Origin: Lolium rigidum
Lineage: Eukaryota; Streptophyta; Magnoliopsida; Poales; Poaceae
Assembly: GCF_022539505.1 (NCBI RefSeq)
Contig: NC_061510.1
Location: 94,442,292-94,506,291 of the forward strand
DNA: 64,000 nucleotides
Direction of reading: 5' to 3'
Shown: positions 1-10,340 of the stretch, piece after piece
Layout of the letters: the number at the start of each line of letters is the position of its first letter
Position numbering within the stretch: position 1 is the stretch's first letter
The notes under the pieces: generated by a model
What the model was told of the DNA's origin: nothing
Database searches by the model: none
Seen by the model: the letters and a program-made list of their open reading frames with translations, nothing else
Made by a program: the position numbers and the translations under genes

Positions 1-931
1 TCATGGGTCCTTTCCCTTCTCCAGAAGGTAACACTCATATACTTGTTGCTGTTGATTATGTTACTAAATGGGTGGAATCCATACCCACAAAAAGTGTTGA
101 TGGTGAGACCTCTTTAAGAATGCTTCTAGATATTATTTTTCCTAGATTTGGAGTTCCTAGATATCTTATGACTGATGGAGGTTCTCATTTTATTCATGGT
201 GGTTTTAGAAAAACTCTTGCTAAATATGGTACTAATCATAGGATTGCTTCCGCTTATCATCCTCAAACTAGTGGGCAAGTAGAATTATCAAATAGAGAGA
301 TTAAATCTATCTTGCAAAAGACTCGTTAATAAATCTAGAAAGAACTCGGGCTAGTAAATTGAAGGAAGCACTATGGGCTTATAGAACTGCTTATAAAAAT
401 CCCATGGGTATGTCACCTTATAAAATGGTTTATGGGAAAGCTTGTCATTTAACTTTAGAACTAGAGCACAAAGCTTATTGGGCTGTAAGAGAACTAAATA
501 AAGATCCTAAACTTGCCGGTAAGAAGAGATTGCTACAATTGAGTTCTCTAGATGAATGGAGAAGTGAAGATTATGAAAATGCTAAACTCTTTAAAGAGAA
601 AGTTAAGAAATGGAATGATAGAAGAATTATAAAAAGAGAATTTAATGTTGGAGATAAAGTCCTATTGTATCGGTCTCGTCTCAGATTTTTTGCAGGGAAA
701 TTACTCTCAAAATGGGAAGGACCATATTTCATTGTGGAGGTGTATCGTTCAGGGGCAATTAAAATTAGTTCTCTGCAAGGAGATGCCACACAAGTGGTGA
801 ATTGACAAAGAATCAAGCATTATATCTCTGGTGATTCTTATAATGAAGATGTTGATGTTATTCGAGTGGTAACTCCGGAAGCTTTCATCAAAGGCCAAAT
901 TGACAGCTCTGCAGAGTTCGACTTTGAATAG
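1..931 (+). pseudogene. RT-A integrase, C-terminal part of pol (frameshifted)
   Basis: This is the end of a gypsy pol polyprotein. The rve integrase core is clear: an aspartate in TDGGSHF at about 174-177 and a glutamate in GQVELSNRE, with 35 residues between them, the classic D35E spacing. The first catalytic aspartate lies just left of the window. A GPY/F-like C-terminal part follows, with KLLSKWEGPY at about 700-729. The reading frame breaks between about 323 and 348 through two one-base insertions, each of which looks like CTG changed to CTCG. An in-frame TGA lies at 803-805, after which homology runs on to a TAG at 929-931. The protein would insert element cDNA into the genome. Whether the breaks are real is doubtful: see the finding on CTG/CAG errors. 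Confidence 0.88.
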
Positions 932-1053
932 GTAACAGTATTGGTAATAAAAAGTCCGCGTTTAACTTTCCGAACAATGTTTTTGCTATTTTTGGAAAAT
1001 ATTAAAAATTACGAGATCGAAACGGAGTGGAGGAGGCGCACGAAGGCGTGACC

Positions 1054-1176
1054 CCATAGGCCGGCGCGGGCCCCAGCCTGGCCGCACCGCCCTATGAGGA
1101 CGGCCCCTCGGAGTCCCCCTCCAACTCTTGTTCGACCTGGTACTTTCCTTCCGTCGTGAAAATTTCTGCTATATAA
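1054..1176 (+). promoter_or_regulatory. Internal LTR-like promoter (GC hairpin plus TATA box)
   Basis: Between the end of pol (931) and the env-position ORF (1271) there is a GC-rich imperfect palindrome at 1054-1096 (arms CATAGGCCGGCGCGGG and GCCGCACCGCCCTATG). A TATA box, CTATATAA, follows at 1169-1176, 95 bases before the ATG. The same hairpin lies upstream of the TATA box in the RT-B LTRs (4213-4255 and 9084-9127). This is inferred to be a promoter for the downstream ORF. The rest of 932-1270 has no other recognisable feature. Confidence 0.55.
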
Positions 1177-1270
1177 TCCCCCAGACCCCTGGAGGTCCGT
1201 ATATCGTTTTCTCGTCGCGTTTTGTTTCGAGCTGTTTTCTACCAGGATCTGTTTCTGATCTAGAAGCACC

Positions 1271-1814
1271 ATGGTCTCCAACAACAAGGGCAAGGGGCTT
1301 TCGGAGGAAGATATACAAGATCCCGAGTGGAAATAGGTGGATGAGAGTGTCAAGGAAGAAGATGAAGAAGAAGTGGAGGAAAACTCGCGTGCATACCCGC
1401 GTGCTACCGTCGCAAGCATCGGGGTGGTGGAGAATCCTTTCAGTTCCAAGAAGAGCGCAGGAATTAACACCGGAGGAAAAGTTCCACGTCACTTCTTAGC
1501 TCCAAAGACATCTCCTCCAGGAACCTACAACCCCTTCCACAGTCTAATTCATAATAATCAAATTGAAAAGGTTCCCAAGGCAGTATTGCCTAGCAGTTGA
1601 TATAGATCGTTCTAACACTGCAGGAAGGATGAAGCCTGAAGCTGAAGAGTGGGGAAACAACTCTAAGAGTTGGGACTCGACGTCGGACATACTTCTTAAC
1701 CGCGTCGAGCACAATTCGGAGATGATCCGCAACCTCATGTACGAGATTGATGAGCTAAAGGAGCTTGTTAAGAAGCTTATCAAGAATTCATCGTCACCAC
1801 CGCCGAAGGAGTAA
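1271..1814 (+). pseudogene. RT-A small ORF in the env position (broken)
   Basis: An ATG at 1271 opens a frame beginning MVSNNKGKG. It meets an in-frame TAG at 1334-1336, continues through a very acidic stretch (KEEDEEEVEE), and shifts frame near 1595. The second part ends at 1812-1814 with a heptad-like helical segment (RVEHNSEMIRNLMYEIDEL) and SSSPPPKE. Together the parts would make about 180 residues. Athila-type elements carry an env-like gene here, but this product is short, has no evident signal peptide or membrane segment, and looks like an acidic coiled-coil protein, so the env label rests on position only. A TATA box at 1169-1176 sits at a suitable distance for a separate transcript. 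Function unknown. Confidence 0.55.
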
Positions 1815-3576
1815 TTCATCATCGGTATTGGCACCCCCTTGGCTTGTTCCAAGCTTGGGGGGAGTGCCGCGGTATCACAACATCACTATCTTTTACCTTT
1901 TTACTATCAAGTAGTGTCATATCATGAGTAGGGAAGTTATCATATAAGACGTGTTGCAGTATGGAAGTATCTCTCTTTTAGTTGGTTATCTATGTATCCC
2001 TTGGTGTGAGTTATCGTTATGGAATATTAATGAGAAGTTTTATCATTTACATATTGCACATCTTATTTTAGTTTGCAATCTCTATTATATGATTGATCTT
2101 GTTGTTAGTATTGGTATCACTTTGGGAGCATTGAGTAAATCTATTTGGTTTTGGCAAACTTAACGTTGGTCAATAGCAACAACACTTTGAGTTTAAGTAG
2201 AAAAGAGGAAATACATGTAGATATGTTATTTCATTATCTTTCTTTCTTGTTAGCTCCTAGCTTAGTATTCTGAAGTTAAAATTGTTTGTGCTTACAAGGA
2301 AGATGCATGATTGTTTCTATCACATGTATATTTGGTTGTTTCCCTCAACTCTTATGCTTGCTAATCAACCTTGCTAGCCAAAGACCTGTACTGAGAGGGA
2401 ATGCTTCTCGTGCATCCAAACCCTTAAACCAAACTTATGCCATCAGTGTCCACCATAACTACCTACTATGTGGTATTTCCCTGCCATTCCAAGTAAATAC
2501 TTCATGTGCTACCTTTAAACAATTCAAAAGTTATCATTCCTTATTTGTGTCAATGTCTTATAGCTCATGAGGAAGTATGTGGTGTTTTATCTTTCAATAT
2601 TGTTGGGCAACTTTCATTAATGGACTAGTGGCTTCATCCACTTATCCTATAATTTTGCAAAAAGAGCTGGCAACGGGGTTCCCAGCCCCAATTAATCAAC
2701 TTTCATTAATAACTCTCTTCACATGTTTTGCCCTGATTCATCAGTAAGCAACTTAATTGTGAAATGTTGGAAGGCACCCGAGGATTCGGTTAGCCATGGC
2801 TTGAGAAAGCAAAGGTTGGGAGGAGTGTCATCCTTAAATAAACTAAAGTACATGTGTAAACAATAGAGAAGGGGGATGATCTACCTTGCTGGTAGAGATA
2901 ACGTCCTTCATGGGAGCCACTCTTTGGAAGTCTGTTTGGCAAGGGGGTTAGAGTACCCACTACCATTCGTTGACAACAACAAACACCTCTCAAACTTTAC
3001 TTTTATGCTCTCTATATGATTTCAAAACTTAAAAAGCTCTAGCACATGATTTAATCCTTGCTTCCCTCTGTGAAGGGCCTATCTTTTACTTTATGTTGAG
3101 TCAGTAAACCTATTTCCCTCTATCTTAAGCAAGCAATTGAGTTGTTGTGATCAAACCATTTATACTGTGATCTACTTAATCATGCCTTTTATTCTTCCTT
3201 GTTTAGTACAAGTTTTATCCGAATGAATATAGCTTTGAAGGTTATCAATGATTATGAGGAGATTATTATGATTGAGTATGCAAGTTTTGCTATAAGCTTT
3301 AATATAAGAGCGTTGCTCGATAATAAGTACAATATGTTAACTGTTCTTTGACCAAGAACGAAGTTTGCCATCACCAATTATGATTTCCTATGCACCTTTA
3401 TTTGTGATTTCCTTCTACTTGTTTCAAGTTGAATTATATGAGGAGGTTGTGCACTAGAATGTTTTGTGTCAATCAGTATGATGCTTCTTGTCCGTATTTT
3501 ATTTATCGACTCTTCACTCCATAAACATGTGGTCTTGTTTACTGAGTTTAGTTTCGCTTGGGGACAAGCGAAGTCT
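1815..3576 (+). other. RT-A 3' noncoding region with a module shared among families
   Basis: No credible coding sequence. The part from about 2340 to 3010 is clearly related to 7570-8250 in RT-B and to 51490-52010 (minus strand) in RT-J. Landmarks are a stretch containing GAGCTGGCAACGGGGTTCCC near 2666 and one containing GATAACGTCCTTCATGGGAG near 2899. Such conservation between elements with different LTRs suggests a cis-acting RNA function or repeated recombination. Confidence 0.7.
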
Positions 3577-3590
3577 AAGCTTGGGGGAGT
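3577..3590 (+). other. RT-A polypurine tract
   Basis: AAGCTTGGGGGAGT lies directly before the LTR start TGATACG at 3591. It is purine-rich and at the correct place to prime plus-strand DNA synthesis. A matching tract, inverted, adjoins the LTR of RT-J at 50931-50944. Confidence 0.75.
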
Positions 3591-3927
3591 TGATACGTCC
3601 ATTTTGCATCACTATTTTATATCATAATTTACTGTTATTCATTGATATATTTCATATTTAGAGATGATACTTATGTTATTTCACCTATTTTGCATGTTTC
3701 ATGATTATTGGAGAATCACTCACCGGAGTCAGGATTCTGCTGGAAAAAGCGCCGTCAGAATGCAATATTTCTGAAGATCAACAATTTACAGAAATTACAC
3801 CGAAGATCTTATTTTTCCAGAAGAATAAGCCAGCCAGAAGGAGGAGCCGAGGAGGGCCGCCATGGGCCTCCCCCATAGGGCGGCGCGGGCCCTGCCCTGG
3901 CCGCGCCGCCTGGTGGGGAGGGGGCCC
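3591..3927 (+). repeat. RT-A 3' LTR, first segment
   Basis: The LTR begins TGATACGTCCATTTTGC and contains the GC hairpin at 3873-3910. It is cut after GGGGGCCC at 3927 by the insertion of RT-B; the five bases GGCCC (3923-3927) recur at 10341-10345 as the target duplication. Confidence 0.9.
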
Positions 3928-4294
3928 TGATACGTCTCCGACGTATCGATAATTTCTTATGTTCCATGCCACATTATTGATGATATCTACATGTTATATG
4001 CATATTTTATGTCATATTTATGCATTTTCTGGAACTAACCTATTAACAAGATGCCGAAGTGCCAGCTCTCGTTTTCTCGCTGTTTTTGGTTTCGTAAATC
4101 CTAGTAACGAAATATTCTCGGAATTGGACGAAATCAACGCCCGTGTTCCTATTTTGCCGGAAGCATCCGTAACACCCGAGAGTCGCCGCAGGGGGCCACA
4201 CAGGCCCCGGATGATAGGCCGGCGCGGCCCCGGCCCCGGCCGCGCCGCCTTATGGTGTCGTCGCCCCGTTTACCCTCCGACTCCGCCTCTTCGC

Positions 4295-4304
4295 CTATAT
4301 AAAG
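4295..4304 (+). promoter_or_regulatory. TATA box of the RT-B 5' LTR
   Basis: CTATATAAAG lies 40 bp downstream of the GC hairpin, the expected layout for a U3 promoter. The same sequence is kept in the 3' LTR at 9167-9176. Confidence 0.75.
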
Positions 4305-5393
4305 GTCCCGCACCTAAAACCTCGAGACGGAAAACCACGGTACGAGAAACCTTCCGGAGCCGTCGCCATCGCGAAGCCAAGATCCGCGGGACAGAGTCTC
4401 CGTTCCGGCACGCCGCCGGGACGGGGAAGTGCCCCCGAAGGCTTCTACATCAACACCACCGCCATCTCCATCAACGCCGCTCGTCTCCCATGAGGAGGGA
4501 GTAGTTCTCCATCGAGGCTCGGGGCTGTACCGGTAGCTATGTGGTTAATCTCTCTCCTATGTACTTCAATATAATGATCTCATGAGCTGCTTTACATGAT
4601 TGAGATTCATATGAGCTTTGTATCGCTACTAGTTGTGTGCTACTCATGTGATGTTATTAAAGTAGTCTATTCCTCCTGCATGGTGTAAAGGTGACTAGTG
4701 TGTGCACCGTGTGGTTCTTGTCGTAGGCTATGATCATGATCTCTTCTAGATTGTGGAGTTAATTATCATTATGATAGTATTGATGTGATCTATTCCTCCT
4801 TCATAGTGTAATGTGAACAGTGTGTGCACTATGTTACTTCTTGGTTTATTTTGCAATGATCTATTATGCTCTAAGGTTATTTAAATATGAACAATGAATT
4901 GTGGAGCTTGTTAACTCCGGCATTGAGGGTTCGTGTAATCCTACGCAATGTGTTCATCATCCAACAAAAGAGTGTATGTAGCACATATGAGAAAGAGTTA
5001 TTTATTATGCGATCAATGTTGAGAGTGTCCACTAGTGAAAGTGTAATCCCTAGGCCTTGTTCCAAATATCGCTATCGCTGCTTGTTTACTCGTTTTATCG
5101 CGTTACTCACTGCTACGTTACTACCGCTCATATTCATTCATACCACTTGTATTTCACTATCTCTTCGCCGAACTAGTGCACCTATTAGGTGTGTTGGGGA
5201 CACAAGAGACTTCTTGCTTTGTGGTTGCAGTGGTTGCATGAGAGGGATATCTTTGACCTCTTCCTCCCCGAGTTCGATAAACCTTGGGTGATCCACTTAA
5301 GGGAAACTTGCTCGCCGTTCTACAAACCTCTGCTCTTGGAGGCCCAACACCGTCTACAAGAATAGAAGCACCCGTAGACATCAAGCTATTTTC

Positions 5394-5411
5394 CGGCGCC
5401 GTTGCCGGGGA
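5394..5411 (+). other. Primer-binding-site copy trapped inside the LTR
   Basis: CGGCGCCGTTGCCGGGGA matches the 3' end of plant tRNA-Asp in reverse complement at 17 of 18 positions. It stands 10 bases after the ancestral LTR end at 5383 but is inside the present LTR. The copy in the 3' LTR is at 10262-10279. Confidence 0.75.
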
Positions 5412-5480
5412 ACGAAAAGCTTCTACACAGGATTTCCTCCTCGTCAACCACGCGCCGCTTGTGGACAGCAAGCTATTTTC

Positions 5481-5498
5481 CGGCGCCGTTGCCGGGGA
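5481..5498 (+). other. Functional primer binding site of RT-B (tRNA-Asp type)
   Basis: The 18-base sequence is identical to 5394-5411, exactly 87 bases further on and 10 bases after the present LTR end at 5470. This is the site that would define the present U5 boundary during reverse transcription. Confidence 0.8.
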
Positions 5499-5630
5499 GG
5501 AAAGGTAAAAGGTACTCACACTCCGGATCTCGACTACTAAGCTATTTTCGCCGTTGTAAGTACTCGAAGCTATTTCCTTTAGATCCTGCAATTGCATCTT
5601 TTTGTTTCTTGTTTACACTAGTTTGGCATA

Positions 5631-6328
5631 ATGGACAACAATGAGCTTCTTAATCTATTTCCTGATTTAAGACATGGATGGTTTGATGCGAAAATTAAAA
5701 AACCTATGGAACATATTAGTATGAACGCTTTGAACACCATTGTTGCTAATGATATGGAAAATTCTAAGCTTGGGGAAGCTGGCTAAGCATTGAGGAGAAA
5801 ATTTACTTTGATGATACTTTGCCTCCTATTTATGATGATTATAATGATATTGGTCTTTTAGTACCGCCTGTTATGGAGGATAAATTTGATTATGATTACA
5901 ATATGCCTCCTATATTTGATGATGATAATAATAATGATAGCTACTTTGTTGAATTTGCTCCCACTACAACTAATAAAATTGATTATGCCTACGTGGAGAG
6001 TAATAATTTTATGCATGAGACTCATGATAAGAATGCTTAATGTGATATTTATATTGTTGAGTTTGCTCATGATGCTACTGAAAGTTATTATGAGAGAGGA
6101 AAATATGGTTGTAGAAATTTTCATGTTCCTAAAATGCCTCTCTATGTGCTGAAATTTTTGAAGTTACACTTGTTTTATCTTCCTATGCTTGTTACTTTGC
6201 TCTTCATGAACTTGTTTACTTACAAGATTCCTATGCATAGGAAGCATGTTAGACTTAAATGTGTTCTGAATTCGCCTCTTGATGCTCTCTTTTGCTTCAA
6301 TTACTATTTCTTGCGAGTGCATCATTAA
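5631..6328 (+). pseudogene. RT-B accessory ORF, acidic with a hydrophobic C-terminal segment
   Basis: This is the only coding-like sequence in RT-B. An ATG at 5631 opens a 51-residue frame (MDNNELLNLFPDLRHGW...) ending at a TAA at 5784-5786. A one-base shift links it to a frame rich in Asp, Tyr and Asn (PPIYDDYNDIGLL) that reaches a TAA at 6038-6040. The same frame resumes at once and runs to 6326-6328, with a hydrophobic stretch (LFYLPMLVTLLFMNLF) that could span a membrane. The intact protein would be about 230 residues. The position just after the primer site is where gag normally starts, but it does not look like gag. Function unknown. Its coding pattern suggests it was once a real protein. 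Confidence 0.5.
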
Positions 6329-8783
6329 AACTGCTGAGCCCATCTTAATGGCTATAAAGAAAGAACTTCTTGGGAGATAACCCATGTGTTTATTTTGCTA
6401 CAGTACTTTTATTTTTGTATTTGTGTCTTGGAAGTTGTTACTACTGTAGCAACCTCTCCTTATCTTAGTTTTATTGCATTGTTGTGCCAAGTAAAATCTT
6501 TGATAGAAAGGTTGATACTAGATTTGGATTACTGCGCAGAAACAGATTTCTTGCTGTCACGAATCTGGGCCTAATTATCTGTAGGTAACTCAAAAAATTA
6601 TGCCAATTTACGTGAGTGATACTCATATATGTACGCAACTTTCATTCAATATGAGCATTTTCATCTGAGCAAGTCTGGTGCCATTTTAAAATTCGTCTTT
6701 ACGGACTGTTCTGTTTTGACAGATTCTGTCTTTTATTTCGCATTGCTTCTTTCGCTGTGTTGGGTGGATTTCTTTGTTCCATTACCTTCCAGTAGCTTTG
6801 GAAAATGTCCAGAAGTGTTAAGAATGATTGTGTCACCTCTGAACATGTGAATTTTTGATTATGCACTAACACTCTAATGAGTTTGTTTCGAGTTTGGTGT
6901 GGAGGAAGTTTTCAAGGGTCAAGAGAGGAGGATGATATACTATGATCAAGGAGAGTGAAAGCTCTAAGCTTGGGGATGCCCCGTGGTTCATCCCTGCATA
7001 TTTCAAGAAGACTCAAGCATCTAAGCTTTGGGATGCCCAAGGCATCCCCTTCTTCATCGACAAATTATCAGGTTCCTTCTCTTGAAACTATATTTTTATT
7101 CGGTCACATCTTATGTACTTTACTTGGAGCGTCTGTGTGCTTTTGTTTGTGTTTTTGTTTGAATAAAATATGATCCATCATGCTTGTGTGGGAGAGAGAC
7201 ACGCTCCGCTGTTTCGTATGAACACATGTGTTCTTAGCTTTTAATGTTCATGGCGAAGGTTGAAACTGCTTCGTTCATTGTTATATGGTTGGAAACGAAA
7301 AATGCTACATGTAGTAATTGGTAAAATGTCTTGAATAATTTGATACTTGGCAATTGTTGTGCTCATGTTTAAGCTCTTGCATCATATACTTTGCACCTAT
7401 TAACGAAGAAATACATAGAGCTTGCTAAAATTTGGTTTGCATAATTGGTCTCTCTAAGGTCTAGATAATTTCTAGTATTGAGTTTGAACAACAAGGAAGA
7501 CGATGTAGAGTCTTATAATGTTTACAATATGTCTTTTATGTGAGTTTTGTTGCACCGGTTCATCCTTGTGTTTGTTTCAAATAACCTTGCTAGCCTAAAC
7601 CTTGTATCGAGAGGGAATACTTCTCATGCATCCAAAATCCTTGAGCCAACCACTATGCCATTTGTGTCCACCATACCTACCTACTACATGGTATTTCTCC
7701 GCCATTCCAAAGTAAATTGCTTGAGTGCTACCTTTAAATAATTCAAAATTTATCACCTCTTATTTGTGTCAATGTTTTATAGCTCATGAGGAAGTATGTG
7801 GTGTTTTATCTTTCGATCTTGTCATTTACTTTTGACAGACTTTCACAATGGACTAGTGGCACATCCGCTTATCCAATAATTTTGCAAAAAGAGCTGGCAA
7901 TGGGGTTCCCGGCCCCAATTAATTAACTTTCATTAATAATTCTCTTCACATGTTTTGCTCTGATTCATCAGTAAGCAACTTAATTTTGCAAATAGACACT
8001 CCTTCATGGTATGTGATTGTTGGAAGGTACCCGAGGATTCGGTTAGCCATGGCTTGTGTAAGCAAAAGGTTGGGAGGAGTGTCATCCATAAATAATGAAA
8101 CTAAAGTACATGTGTAAACAAAAGAGAAGAGGGATGATCTACCTTGCTGGTAGAGATAACGTCCTTCATGGGAGCCGCTCTTGAAAATCTGGTTGATGAG
8201 GTAGTTAGAGTGCCCACTACCATTCGTTGACAACAACAAACACCTCTCAAAATTTTACTTTTATGCTCTCTTTATGTTTTTCAAAACCAAAGCTCTAGCA
8301 CAAATATAGCAATCGATGCTTTCCTCTTTGAAGGACCATTCTTTTACCTTTATGTTGAGTCAGTTCACCTATTTCTCTCCATCCCAAGAAGCAAACACTT
8401 GTGTGAACTGTGCATTGATTCTTACATACTTGCTTATTGCATTTGTTATATTACTCTATGTTGACAATTATCCATGAGATATACATGTTACAAGTTGAAA
8501 GCAACCGCTGAAACTTAATCTTCCATTGTGTTGCTTCAATGTCTTTACTTTAAATTATTGCTTTATGAGTTAACTCTTATGCAAGACTTATTGATGCCTC
8601 GTCTTGAAAGTGCTATTCATGAAAATTCATTGCTTTATGATTCAGCTTGTTTACTCATGTCATTACCATTGTTTTGATCGCTGCATTCATTACATATGTT
8701 TACAATATGATCAAGTTTATGATGGCATGTCACTCCGTAAATTATCTTTGTTATCGTTTACTCGCTCGGGACGAGCAGGAACT
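6329..8783 (+). other. RT-B noncoding 3' internal region
   Basis: No coding sequence found. The portion 6490-6980 is closely related to 32740-33219 in RT-D, and 7063-7540 to the minus strand of 47490-47988 in RT-G. The portion 7570-8250 carries the module shared with RT-A and RT-J. An internal copy of the polypurine-like AAGCTTGGGGATGCC occurs at about 6966-6980. Confidence 0.7.
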
Positions 8784-8797
8784 AAGCTTGGGGATGC
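8784..8797 (+). other. RT-B polypurine tract
   Basis: AAGCTTGGGGATGC lies directly before the 3' LTR start at 8798, in the place expected for the plus-strand primer. Confidence 0.75.
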
Positions 8798-10340
8798 TGA
8801 TACGTCTCCGATGTATCGATAATTTCTTATGTTCCATGCCACATTATTGATGATATCTACATGTTATATGCATATTTTATGTCATATTTATGCATTTTCT
8901 GGAACTAACCTATTAACAAGATACCGAAGTGCCAGTTCCTGTTTTCTGCTGTTTTTGGTTTCAGAAATCCTAGTAACGAAATATTCTCGGAATTGGACGA
9001 AATCAACGCCCAGGTTCCTATTTTGCCCTGGAAGCATCCAGTAACACCCGAGAGTCGCCAGAGGGGGCCACACAGGCCCCAGATGATAGGCCGGCGCGGC
9101 CCTGGCCCTGGCCGCGCCGCCTTATGGTGTCGTCGCCCCGTTTACCCTCCGACTCCGCCTCTTCGCCTATATAAAGGTCCCAGACCTAAAACCTCGAGAC
9201 GGAAAAACCACGGTACGAGAAACCTTCCAGAGCCGCCGCCATCGCGAAGCCAAGATCTGGGGGACAGGAGTCTCTGTTCCGGCACGCCGCCGAGACGGGG
9301 AAGTGCCCCGGAAGGCTTCTACATCAACACCACCGCCATCTCCATCAACGCCGCTCGTCTCCCATGAGAAGGGAGTAGTTCTCCATCGAGGCTCGGGGCT
9401 GTACCGGTAGCTATGTGGTTAATCTCTCTCCTATGTACTTCAATACAATGATCTCATGAGCTGCTTTACATGATTGAGATTCATATGAGCTTTGTATCGC
9501 TACTAGTTGTGCTACTCATGTGATGTTATTAAAGTAGTCTATTCCTCCTGCATGGTGTAAAGGTGACTAGTGTGTGCACCGTGTGGTTCTTGTCGTAGGC
9601 TATGATCATGATCTCTTGTAGATTGTGGAGTTAATTATCATTATGATAGTATTGATGTGATCTATTCCTCCTTCATAGTGTAATGTGGACAGTGTGTGCA
9701 CTATGTTAGTTCTTGGTTTATTTTGCAATGATCTATTATGCTCTAAGGTTATTTAAATATGAACATTGAATTGTGGAGCTTGTTAACTCCGGCATTGAGG
9801 GTTCGTGTAATCCTACGCAATGTGTTCATCATCCAACAAAAGAGTGTATGTAGCACATATGAGAAAGAGTTATTTATTATGCGATCAATGTTGAGAGTGT
9901 TCACTAGTGAAAGTGTAATCCCTAGGCCTTGTTCCAAATACTGCTATCGCTGCTTGTTTACTGTTTTACTGTGTTACTACTGCTATGTTACTACTGCTCA
10001 TATTCATTCATACCACTTGTGTTTCACTATCTCTTCGCCGAACTAGTGCACCTATTAGGTGTGTTGGGGACACAAGAGACTTCTTGCTTTGTGGTTGCAG
10101 GGTTGCATGAGAGGGATATCTTTGACCTCTTCCTCCCCGAGTTCGATAAACCTTGGGTGATCCACTTAAGGGAAACTTGATGCTGTTCTACAAACCTCTG
10201 CTCTTGGAGGCCCAACACTGTCTACAAGAATAGAAGCACCCGTAGACATCAAGCTATTTTCTGGCGCCGTGGCCGGGGAACGAAAAGCTTCTACACAGGG
10301 ATTTCCTCCCTCGTCAACCACGCGCCAGTTGTGGACAGCA
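8798..10340 (+). repeat. RT-B 3' LTR
   Basis: Same length as the 5' LTR (1543 bp) and same ends. It contains the hairpin at 9084-9127, the TATA box at 9167-9176 and the trapped primer site at 10262-10279 after the old LTR end at 10251. It is followed by the target duplication GGCCC. Confidence 0.93.

Larger units (their letters stand above)
3928..5470 (+). repeat. RT-B 5' LTR (extended)
   Basis: It contains the hairpin at 4213-4255 and a strong TATA box at 4295-4304. Its U5 end has been lengthened: the expected old LTR end, GTAGACATCA, is at 5383, followed by a primer-site sequence and 77 more bases, ending in the similar GTGGACAGCA at 5470. The tail 5384-5470 is 87 bp, and its beginning is repeated directly after the LTR. 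Compared with the 3' LTR, many CTG or CAG triplets are replaced by CG-containing sequence. Confidence 0.93.
3928..10340 (+). mobile_element. RT-B: complete non-autonomous gypsy-type LTR element
   Basis: This is a full insertion of 6413 bp with two LTRs of 1543 bp each (3928-5470 and 8798-10340), both TGATACGTCTCC...GGACAGCA, and a 5-bp target duplication GGCCC at 3923-3927 and 10341-10345. The internal region is only 3.3 kb. I see no gag zinc knuckle, protease, reverse transcriptase or integrase in it, only a small broken accessory ORF (5631-6328). It must therefore have been mobilised by another element's proteins. The LTR and 3' region are related to RT-D (28400) and RT-G (47490-48161). The style resembles the Triticeae Sabrina/WHAM-type Athila relatives, from memory. 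Confidence 0.93.

Noticed and set aside
5481..5498. tRNA-Asp gene
   Set aside because: Only the 18 bases complementary to the tRNA 3' end are present, right after an LTR. They are primer binding sites, as are the tRNA-Met and tRNA-Arg type matches at 26078, 35004 and 40169.
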